DNA from: an uncultured Bacteroidota bacterium | GTDB taxonomy: Bacteria > Bacteroidota > Bacteroidia > Chitinophagales > Chitinophagaceae | Direction: 5' to 3' | DNA: 20,015 nt | Assembly (NCBI GenBank): GCA_903912405.1 | Contig: CAIWHF010000290.1 | Coordinates: 1-20,015, forward strand | Shown here: one piece after another, positions 8,049-14,441 of the stretch | Layout: each line of letters opens with the position of its first letter | Position numbering within the stretch: the stretch's first letter is position 1 | Translations under genes and position numbers: made by a program | The notes under the pieces: generated by a model | Seen by the model: the letters and a program-made list of their open reading frames with translations, nothing else | What the model was told of the DNA's origin: nothing | The model's database searches: none

Positions 8049-8805
8049 ACTTTTTGGTTTCGATTTTATAAATGCTACTCATGTAGCTGAAGTGGTAGAT
8101 GATGTTATGCGTGCTATTCAAATTGGCGACTCCGTGCAGCATATAGTTACGCCAAACGCTTATTTATTGCAAGAGCTCTACAAAGAAGGGAAGGAATCGC
8201 TTTTGCATTTTGCGCAAGCAGCAAAATGGGTTTTGCCTGATGGTATGCCTATTGTGTGGATGAGTAAATTGAAACACAAAAATGCGCTGAAAGCAAGATT
8301 AACCGGAAGTGATTTGTTTCCTATTTTGTGGGCGCGCATAAAGCAAGAACACCTAGCGGCTACTTTTGTTTTGCCCAATACACAGTTAGGAAATTTATTT
8401 TGTCAAGAATATCCTGCTTGCAATGTTTGTACCCCTGCATTTTTTGATGCAGCAGATGAGACATATATTAATTTTCTTGCGCACGATATATGCCAATTAT
8501 TGGCTGCTCAAAATAGCCAGTTTTTATTTGTCGGCTTAGGCGATCCTAAGCAAAGTTTGATTGGTATACAAGTTGCCAGATTGTATGAGCAACTGAATCC
8601 GGGAAAGCAATTAATAATTGCCTATTTAGGCGCCTCCTTTGAATTTTATCATGGCTATAAAGCGCGTGCGCCCCAATGGATTACTCAATTAGGATTGGAA
8701 TGGCTTTATAGATTCTATAAAGAGCCTAAGCGCCTTTGGAAGCGCTATACTGTGGGGAATATTAGATTTCTGCTAATAGCTTTTAAAGAGCTAATGAAAA
8801 AATAA
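8029..8805 (+). CDS. WecG/TagA/CpsF-family glycosyltransferase
   Basis: A 258-residue GT26 enzyme. Family hallmarks in order are HIVTPNAYLLQEL (residues 38-50), WVLPDGMPIVW (67-77, containing an Asp in the position of the proposed catalytic base of TagA), RLTGSDLFP, FLFVGLGDPKQ, and the C-terminal YLGASFEFYHGYKARAPQWITQLGLEWLYRFYKEPKRLWKRY, which in this family anchors the protein to the membrane. Relatives transfer ManNAc, ManNAcA or glucose to a lipid-linked sugar as an early step. It is the last gene of the plus-strand arm. Its stop codon is one base from that of the convergent ureohydrolase and no terminator lies between. Confidence 0.94.
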   Translation: MKMQTCKLFGFDFINATHVAEVVDDVMRAIQIGDSVQHIVTPNAYLLQELYKEGKESLLHFAQAAKWVLPDGMPIVWMSKLKHKNALKARLTGSDLFPILWARIKQEHLAATFVLPNTQLGNLFCQEYPACNVCTPAFFDAADETYINFLAHDICQLLAAQNSQFLFVGLGDPKQSLIGIQVARLYEQLNPGKQLIIAYLGASFEFYHGYKARAPQWITQLGLEWLYRFYKEPKRLWKRYTVGNIRFLLIAFKELMKK

Positions 8806-8806
8806 A

Positions 8807-9850
8807 TTAGGCTAAAAGCCAGTTGCACATTTTATATAAAACACGTGCACCTACTATAGCATCAATACCATCTTCCATGTGCTCTCCACAAGAAACTTCA
8901 TTCAAGTCGAAACCAATAATTTCTTTGCCGCTTTGTTTTAAAAGTTTGAACAGATAATAGATTTGTTCTACTTCAAATCCTCCAGGAACAGGCGTTCCTG
9001 TATTCGGACAAAGTTTTGGATCTAAACCATCAATATCAAAACTGATATATACTTTTTGTGGAAGTTCGTCAATGATTTGTAGGCATTGTTCTCTCCAAGT
9101 GATACCTTCAAACTGTTGTTCTTTTATATTCTTATCAAAGAAGGTGCTTATGCGCTGAGGGTTCTGTTGTATTAAGATTAGTTCATCATCGCAGTAATCG
9201 CGAATGCCTACTTGAACTAATTTTTTCATTTGTGGTATTTCTTGAAGTACATTATACATCACCGACGCATGAGAATAGTTGAATCCTTCATATGCTACAC
9301 GCAAGTCGGCATGTGCATCTATTTGTAAAATACCAAAGGATTCATGCTGCTCGCTCAAAGCCCTTAAATAACCAAGGGGTGTACTGTGGTCTCCACCAAT
9401 TAAGCCAACGCGTTTTCCTTTTGCAAGTAATTTTTTAGTATGGTTATAAACCCAATCATTCATGAATTGACAACCTTCATTAACTTCATTTAATTTGCCA
9501 TTCAATTGTACATTATCTTCTACATTTCCCCCTTCGCATAAATGGGCAATAATTAACTCTGCACACTGACGAAGAAAATCACTTTTCTTTCTCAATGTTT
9601 TATCTATTGGAACCATATAGATCCCTTTTTGCCATGCATCCGTAACATCTGGATCGTAAAGGTCTACTTGCATAGATGCTTTAAAGATATTTTCTGGCCC
9701 TCTTGCAGCGCCTTCTCTGTAGGATACGGATACTTCCCATGGAACGGGTAATAAACAAAGAAGTGCATCCTCTTCGGTAAAAGGCAAACCAAAAATGGTA
9801 TTAGAGCTTAAGCCAACAGAATTTGGGTCGAAAGTGTTTAAAATGGACAT
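8807..9850 (-). CDS. Ureohydrolase (arginase/agmatinase family)
   Basis: A 347-residue cytoplasmic binuclear manganese hydrolase that releases urea from a guanidino compound. All metal ligands are visible: GGDHS with H155, DAHAD (D178, H180, D182) and SFDIDGLDP (D272, D274), followed by NEVSCGEH. The exact substrate (arginine, agmatine, formiminoglutamate or another guanidine compound) cannot be assigned. DAHADLR and the C-terminus resemble Bacteroidota proteins annotated as arginase or agmatinase. I chose ATG 9850 (MSILNTFDPNSVG). The in-frame ATG at 9883 would overlap a perfect -7 box (9881-9888) and add a hydrophobic stretch foreign to the family. It is divergent from ccmE. Confidence 0.92.
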   Translation of the reverse strand: MSILNTFDPNSVGLSSNTIFGLPFTEEDALLCLLPVPWEVSVSYREGAARGPENIFKASMQVDLYDPDVTDAWQKGIYMVPIDKTLRKKSDFLRQCAELIIAHLCEGGNVEDNVQLNGKLNEVNEGCQFMNDWVYNHTKKLLAKGKRVGLIGGDHSTPLGYLRALSEQHESFGILQIDAHADLRVAYEGFNYSHASVMYNVLQEIPQMKKLVQVGIRDYCDDELILIQQNPQRISTFFDKNIKEQQFEGITWREQCLQIIDELPQKVYISFDIDGLDPKLCPNTGTPVPGGFEVEQIYYLFKLLKQSGKEIIGFDLNEVSCGEHMEDGIDAIVGARVLYKMCNWLLA

Positions 9851-9880
9851 GGGAAAAATATAAATAATAAAATACGGGAG

Positions 9881-9888
9881 CAAATGTA
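9881..9888 (-). promoter_or_regulatory. Putative -7 box for the ureohydrolase gene
   Basis: The minus strand reads TACATTTG, an exact TAnnTTTG match. It predicts transcription start near 9877, giving a leader of roughly 25 bases to ATG 9850 and ruling out ATG 9883. No TTG lies at the ideal 19-20 base spacing, so the -33 element is weak. Confidence 0.45.
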
Positions 9889-9919
9889 TAAACTAAATTC
9901 AAACAATGCGTTTATTTAG

Positions 9920-9927
9920 TATTTTTG
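9920..9927 (+). promoter_or_regulatory. Putative -7 box for ccmE-ccmF
   Basis: TATTTTTG is an exact TAnnTTTG match 37 bases upstream of the ccmE ATG. The -33 region has only TTC rather than TTG. An AAGG at 9957-9960, four bases before ATG 9965, could act as a weak ribosome-binding site. Confidence 0.4.
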
Positions 9928-9964
9928 TTGCAAAATTTTTATTTATCTGTTTGAGCAAGGTTTT

Positions 9965-10357
9965 ATGAAAAGAACGCACATTATTTTATTGGTTTTAATT
10001 GCTATTGGGGTAGGGGCTATAGTAGCTATGTTTGGAGATTTTAGTACCTATGAAACCTTTGCATCGGCGGCTAAAAATCCTACTAAAAAAATACATGTAA
10101 TTGGTTTTTTAGAAAAAGACAAAGCCATGATTTATAATCCCGTTGTAGATGCTAATCATTTTACTTTTTATGTAAAAGATAAAGCGGGTGCAATAAATCA
10201 AGTGGTATTTAATGGTGCCAAACCTATAGATATTGAAAAATCAGAGCAAATAGTAATGATGGGCTATATGGATGGCGCTGTGTTTCGATGTTCTAAAATA
10301 CAAATGAAATGCCCATCTAAATACAAAAAAGATCAAGTTGCTGTAGGCAATAACTAA
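9965..10357 (+). CDS. ccmE: Cytochrome c maturation heme chaperone CcmE, CxxxY type
   Basis: A 130-residue protein with an N-terminal membrane anchor (residues about 6-25) and a periplasmic OB-fold domain (VIGFLEKDKAMIYNP..., FTFYVKDKAGAINQVVFNG..., IVMMGYMDGAVFRCSKI). CcmE holds heme covalently and passes it to CcmF for attachment to apocytochrome c. The usual HxxxY heme site is replaced by C116-P-S-K-Y120, the CxxxY variant known from archaea and some sulfate reducers and common, to my knowledge, in Bacteroidota. A second Cys (C109) is nearby. It is directly followed by ccmF in the same frame. ccmA/B/C and ccmH are not in the window. Confidence 0.88.
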   Translation: MKRTHIILLVLIAIGVGAIVAMFGDFSTYETFASAAKNPTKKIHVIGFLEKDKAMIYNPVVDANHFTFYVKDKAGAINQVVFNGAKPIDIEKSEQIVMMGYMDGAVFRCSKIQMKCPSKYKKDQVAVGNN

Positions 10358-10381
10358 TTCTACTTTCTAAACTCACTATTC

Positions 10382-12847
10382 TTGAATACTACTTTCTTAA
10401 ACGAACATCTATTACCTGGCCAATTAGGTCATTTAATGGTAATAAGCGCATTTGTTGCTTCTTTATTTAGTGCCTTTGCTTTTTTTAATGCAGCAAAATT
10501 TGAGCAGCAAGATCCGACAGTAGCTTCTTCATGGCTTTCAATAGCTCGTAAGTTATTTATGGTGCATGTGCTTATGGTATGGGGTGTATTTTTCACACTT
10601 TACTTTATTATTTATAAGCATTATTTTGAGTATCACTATGCCTATGAGCATTCATCCTTAGCCTTACCTACCAAGTACTTATTGTCTTGCTTTTGGGAAG
10701 GGCAGCAAGGTTCTTTCTTACTTTGGATGCTTTGGCACTCTATATTAGGTTTATTTATTTTATACAAATCGGATAGCTTACAAGCCCGCACGATGACTGT
10801 TGTAGGTATTATACAAGCATGCCTCAGCACCATGTTATTGGGTATTTTTATTACCGAGAGCGTTAAAATTGGCACAAGTCCTTTTGCTTTGTTGAGAAAT
10901 CAAATGCAAGGTGCTCCCATTTTTTCACAGCCCGATTATATGCAGTATATTAAAGATGGGAATGGCTTAAATGAGTTATTGCAAAATTATTGGATGGTGA
11001 TCCATCCGCCTATCTTGTTTTTAGGATTTTCTCTTACGCTTGTTCCATTTGCCTATGCAGTTGCCGCTTTATGGAAAGGAGAGTTTGTTCATTTTATTAA
11101 GCCTATCATCAATTGGTCATTAGTTGCCGGTGGAGTATTGGGTTTAGGCATTATGATGGGTGGTGCTTGGGCATATGAATCATTAACCTTTGGTGGATAT
11201 TGGGCATGGGATCCGGTAGAGAATGCATCGTTGGTGCCTTGGTTATTGTTGGTGGCGGCATTGCACACAATAGTGATATTTAAAGCAACGCAACGATCTT
11301 TAGGGGTAAGTTTAATCTTATTTATTTTATCGTACACGTTTATTTGGTACTCTACGTTTTTAACTAGAACTGGCATATTAGGAGATACATCTGTACACGC
11401 ATTTACCGGAGAGGGAAGTTCTTTACTTTGGCATTTATTAATTGTGTTATCGATAGTTTTAATTCCAGGCATTGTTTTGTATGTGTATCGCCGAAAACTA
11501 TTTCCAAAAATTGAACAAGAAGAAGCATTACTATCCAGAGAGTTTTGGATGTTTATTGGGGCTTTTATTATTTTCTTGTCATCCATACAAATTATACTTA
11601 CCACTTCTATTCCCGTTTGGGCGCCTCTAGTAAAATGGATAAGCGGCAAAGAGGTAGCGCCTCCTAATGATCCCGTCCAGCATTATAATGCAATTCAAAT
11701 TTGGTTGGCTATACTCATTACCTTCTTATCGGCAAGTGCTTTATTCTTAAAATTCAAAAACTCCGATTGGAAACCATTATTAAAGAGATTTACGATTATA
11801 AAATCGATAAGCCTTTTAGCTGCCATCATAATTGCATATGTAGAAACCATCAATAAAGTTCCCGTGTTTTTATTATTGTATGCGGCATGCTTTGGTACTG
11901 TAGCTAGTATCTATTATGCTATTTATATACAAAAGGGTGTATTTAAAAAAATGGGACCAGCCATTTCTCATCTTGGATTTGCTTTAGTCATCTTAGGTAT
12001 AGTTTTGTCTTCCTTTAAAAAAGAAGTTTTGTCTATTAATACCATGGGCGTATTTATAGATTTAGGGCAGAAGACGATGCAGGAGAAAGTGAAGGAAAGT
12101 CAAGAAAATGTGCTGTTGTTTAGAAATACACCGATAGCTATGGGTCCTTATTTGGTTACCTATCAAGGCGATTCTACCAGTACTACAGATCCAAGAACAT
12201 TTTTTAAAGTGCATTATGAAGTTAGAGATACGGCTACTCAAAAAGTAGTGGAGGCATTTAATTTATATCCCGATGCATTTATAAATTCAAAGGGCAAATC
12301 GGGACTAATTGCCAATCCAGCATCCAAACATTATTTACATAAAGATATCTTTACCTATGTTACTTCTGTTATAGATCCGTCTAAGAAAAATGACACCAAT
12401 AGTTTCAAACATACCGTTGTAAAAAAAGGAGATAGTATTTTTGTGAATAATGGTTTTGCAGTTTTCGAAGGCTTTACAACCCATCTTGAAAAGAGAAATA
12501 TTCCAACACAGACTGGAGATATTGCAGTAGGGGCACAATTATCTGTATATAATTTGAAGGGAAAACAAATGGAAGCCTTGCCAATTTATCTTATTCGCGG
12601 ACAAGAAGAGGTTTTTATAAATGACACCTTGACTTCTATGCAATTAATTATGCAGTTTGCAAAGATCAATCCAAAAGAAGAAACAGCAGATATAGCCGTG
12701 AAGCAAAATAATAGTAAGGATGACTATATTGTAATGAAAGCATTGATTTTCCCGTATATCAATGTTTTATGGTTGGGGGTTGTGGTAATGGTCATTGGAT
12801 TTTTCCTATCCTTCTATAATAGAAAAACAAAAAAGGAAATCAAGTAA
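10382..12847 (+). CDS. ccmF: Cytochrome c heme lyase CcmF/CcsA-family
   Basis: An 821-residue polytopic inner-membrane protein that attaches heme from holo-CcmE to apocytochrome c on the periplasmic side. The tryptophan-rich WWD-type motif appears as GGYWAWDPVENASLVPWL (W274, W276, D277). All four heme-handling His positions of CcmF have candidates: IHPP (H208), ALH (H295), SVHAF (H339) and SHLGF (H530). A large periplasmic domain lies at about residues 560-780, before a final helix. The start is a TTG: the N-terminus NTTFLNEHLLPGQLGH matches the start usual for Bacteroidota homologues, and the next Met (residue 19) would cut into the first helix. It is in the same frame as ccmE, 24 bases after its stop codon. 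Confidence 0.92.
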   Translation: MNTTFLNEHLLPGQLGHLMVISAFVASLFSAFAFFNAAKFEQQDPTVASSWLSIARKLFMVHVLMVWGVFFTLYFIIYKHYFEYHYAYEHSSLALPTKYLLSCFWEGQQGSFLLWMLWHSILGLFILYKSDSLQARTMTVVGIIQACLSTMLLGIFITESVKIGTSPFALLRNQMQGAPIFSQPDYMQYIKDGNGLNELLQNYWMVIHPPILFLGFSLTLVPFAYAVAALWKGEFVHFIKPIINWSLVAGGVLGLGIMMGGAWAYESLTFGGYWAWDPVENASLVPWLLLVAALHTIVIFKATQRSLGVSLILFILSYTFIWYSTFLTRTGILGDTSVHAFTGEGSSLLWHLLIVLSIVLIPGIVLYVYRRKLFPKIEQEEALLSREFWMFIGAFIIFLSSIQIILTTSIPVWAPLVKWISGKEVAPPNDPVQHYNAIQIWLAILITFLSASALFLKFKNSDWKPLLKRFTIIKSISLLAAIIIAYVETINKVPVFLLLYAACFGTVASIYYAIYIQKGVFKKMGPAISHLGFALVILGIVLSSFKKEVLSINTMGVFIDLGQKTMQEKVKESQENVLLFRNTPIAMGPYLVTYQGDSTSTTDPRTFFKVHYEVRDTATQKVVEAFNLYPDAFINSKGKSGLIANPASKHYLHKDIFTYVTSVIDPSKKNDTNSFKHTVVKKGDSIFVNNGFAVFEGFTTHLEKRNIPTQTGDIAVGAQLSVYNLKGKQMEALPIYLIRGQEEVFINDTLTSMQLIMQFAKINPKEETADIAVKQNNSKDDYIVMKALIFPYINVLWLGVVVMVIGFFLSFYNRKTKKEIK

Positions 12848-12860
12848 TGAATTGAATTAA

Positions 12861-12906
12861 AACATAAAAAAAGCGCATTGTTTTGACAATGCGCTTTTTT
12901 TATGTT
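12861..12906. terminator. Bidirectional terminator with 20-bp perfect stem
   Basis: Arms AACATAAAAAAAGCGCATTG (12861-12880) and its exact complement (12887-12906) flank a 6-base TTTTGA loop. The GC-rich core is AGCGCATTG/CAATGCGCT, followed by a T run in either direction. It lies between the convergent ccmF and EGF lipoprotein genes and can end both transcripts. Confidence 0.93.
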
Positions 12907-12916
12907 CGTTGTAATG

Positions 12917-13462
12917 TTATTTATTCCAAATAGATGTTTTACCACCTACGTAGGTAGGCCAAGCAAAATTATCAATATTGCCATTAGCATCGATGATATA
13001 ATAGTTTACATGCATTAATCCGTTTTTGCCATAGAATAAATCTTTGGTTATAAACCCTTTGCCTTCAATCGTGTTGCCATTTACCACTTGTTGAGCTATA
13101 TAAATAGTATCTCCTTTAACGGTAGCTACAACAGATTGGGTAAGAGAATTTCTGAAAGATTTAATAATTACTTCATTTTTTGCAACACCATTCTCTACAG
13201 AAACAGCATAGGCTACATTATTAGAGATGGATCCATCTTCCGTTACCATCCAAACACCTTTAAATCGGTCACGCGTCATTGTTTCGCATTGATAACCTTC
13301 ATAACCTGTTGGACATAAGCAAGCCCCGTCTCTACATACACCACCATAAGCACATACAATAGATTGGCATTTTTCTTGGGTGCAAGATTGGTATAACATT
13401 GCAGTAAAAATACCTGCAACGCCTAATGTGGTTAATAAAATAGATTTAAAAGTAGTTTTCAT
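12917..13462 (-). CDS. Probable lipoprotein with EGF-like domain
   Basis: A 181-residue exported protein. The signal peptide (about residues 1-26) ends in LYQSC, a loose lipobox with C27 as the probable lipidated residue. An EGF-like module follows with six cysteines in the canonical order: C32, C37, C43, C48, C50, C59, including the C-x-C pair and GYEGYQC. The rest (about 65-181) is predicted to be mostly beta strand, starting FKGVWMVTEDG, lipocalin-like in look but without a recognised signature. The function is unknown; a cell-surface or periplasmic adhesion or binding role is a guess from the domain. It probably has its own promoter at 13489-13520 and ends at the bidirectional terminator shared with ccmF. 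Confidence 0.82.
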   Translation of the reverse strand: MKTTFKSILLTTLGVAGIFTAMLYQSCTQEKCQSIVCAYGGVCRDGACLCPTGYEGYQCETMTRDRFKGVWMVTEDGSISNNVAYAVSVENGVAKNEVIIKSFRNSLTQSVVATVKGDTIYIAQQVVNGNTIEGKGFITKDLFYGKNGLMHVNYYIIDANGNIDNFAWPTYVGGKTSIWNK

Positions 13463-13488
13463 CCTAAAAAAATGATAGTTATAAGTTT

Positions 13489-13520
13489 TAAAGATAGGTT
13501 AATCTTGATAATTATTCAAA
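13489..13520 (-). promoter_or_regulatory. Promoter of the EGF lipoprotein gene
   Basis: Minus strand: TTTG (-33) at 13520-13517, 20 bases of spacer, then TATCTTTA (-7, one mismatch from TAnnTTTG) at 13496-13489. Predicted start is near 13485, with a leader of about 22 bases before ATG 13462. Confidence 0.5.
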
Positions 13521-13528
13521 AATTGGGC

Positions 13529-14371
13529 CTAATTTTTTTCTATTTCAGCTTTGTAAGCACGGATGCCATTGAATATTGCTCTTGATATTTCATTAAGACC
13601 AACTTCAGAGTTCATATATTCTTCTTCACTCGGATTGTTAATGAATCCACATTCTACCAAGACGCCAGGCATTGCACTGCCTGCCAATACTTCTAATCCC
13701 ATTTGTTTAACACCTCTATCTGTTCTACCTTGACTCGTAAATTCTTGTTGAATATAGGTGCCTAATAAAACACTATTGCCTTGGAACGCTTGAAGGTATT
13801 GAGCAATAATTATAGCCGTTTGAGGGTCGTTCATGTCGAGCATGCCCACTTCTTCCTCTACATTATCAGTATTGCTGGTCATTGCGCTTGCCTTTTGTCC
13901 GGCTCTGTGCAAACCAAGAATCTGCACTTCGGTTCCCGATGCTGTAGTTTCATGATGGTGTATTACTCGGTAAATTGGAACTTGTACTCTCTTTTTCTTC
14001 TTTTTAATCGTTTTATACCCTTCAAATATGCGCTCCGTGCTGCCTTTGGATGAATTGATGTGGATGGATACAAACAAGTCAGCATTTGCTTGATTTGCAA
14101 TTCTATGGCGTTCTTTTAAGCTTGGGTAAATATCCGTTGTACGCGTATAAATAACCTCAACATTTTTCATGTTTTTCTCAATTAATGCTCCTAATCGAAG
14201 AGAAATCTCTAAGGTTAGGTCTTTTTCATGAGAGAATTTGCCACCAGCACCAGCATCAGATCCGCCATGGCCTGCATCTATAACAATTTTATGGAGTCCT
14301 TTGCCGGAAGCAAAAACTACCATTGGGCTAAACCCAATTAAATATAAAAAGAGTTTTATATAGAATTTCAT
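13529..14371 (-). CDS. Periplasmic N-acetylmuramoyl-L-alanine amidase (Amidase_3)
   Basis: A 280-residue exported zinc amidase that cuts the bond between N-acetylmuramic acid and the peptide stem, as in cell separation and wall turnover. The signal peptide is residues 1-22 (YIKLFLYLIGFSPMVVFAS). The Zn ligands are H35 (IDAGHGG), E49 (HEKDLTLE) and H104 (FVSIHINSS); the catalytic Glu is E240 (GVLVECGFINN). A long insertion at about 107-175 carries a lysine run and HHH before ILGLHRAG. Start chosen at ATG 14371, which begins a clean signal peptide; upstream extensions to 14725 would overlap the divergent lptD. No SH3 or LysM wall-binding domain is present. Confidence 0.93.
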   Translation of the reverse strand: MKFYIKLFLYLIGFSPMVVFASGKGLHKIVIDAGHGGSDAGAGGKFSHEKDLTLEISLRLGALIEKNMKNVEVIYTRTTDIYPSLKERHRIANQANADLFVSIHINSSKGSTERIFEGYKTIKKKKKRVQVPIYRVIHHHETTASGTEVQILGLHRAGQKASAMTSNTDNVEEEVGMLDMNDPQTAIIIAQYLQAFQGNSVLLGTYIQQEFTSQGRTDRGVKQMGLEVLAGSAMPGVLVECGFINNPSEEEYMNSEVGLNEISRAIFNGIRAYKAEIEKN

Positions 14372-14421
14372 ATACTTTGTTAATAAAATAGGTTTGTTCT
14401 TAAATATCAGCTTGGAATATT

Positions 14422-14429
14422 TATTTTTG
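14422..14429 (+). promoter_or_regulatory. Possible -7 box for lptD
   Basis: TATTTTTG matches TAnnTTTG and predicts a start near 14433, nine bases before ATG 14442. A second match, TAGGTTTG at 14389-14396, would give a longer leader. Neither has a good -33 TTG at 19-20 bases, so the choice is open. Nothing convincing was seen for the amidase on the other strand of this 70-base gap. Confidence 0.3.
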
Positions 14430-14441
14430 TCGCCAATAACC

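Noticed and set aside
8810..8820. GGCTAAAAGCC as a terminator between the WecG-family gene and the ureohydrolase
   Set aside because: Only four base pairs, inside the ureohydrolase coding end, with no T run; too weak.
11089..11649. 186-codon minus-strand reading frame inside ccmF
   Set aside because: It lies wholly within a strongly conserved membrane gene on the other strand, has no recognisable domain and an odd Asn/Ile-rich composition; it is an antisense shadow.
14394..14441. TTG start of lptD at 14394
   Set aside because: ATG 14442 directly precedes a normal signal peptide; the extra 16 residues have no family support.
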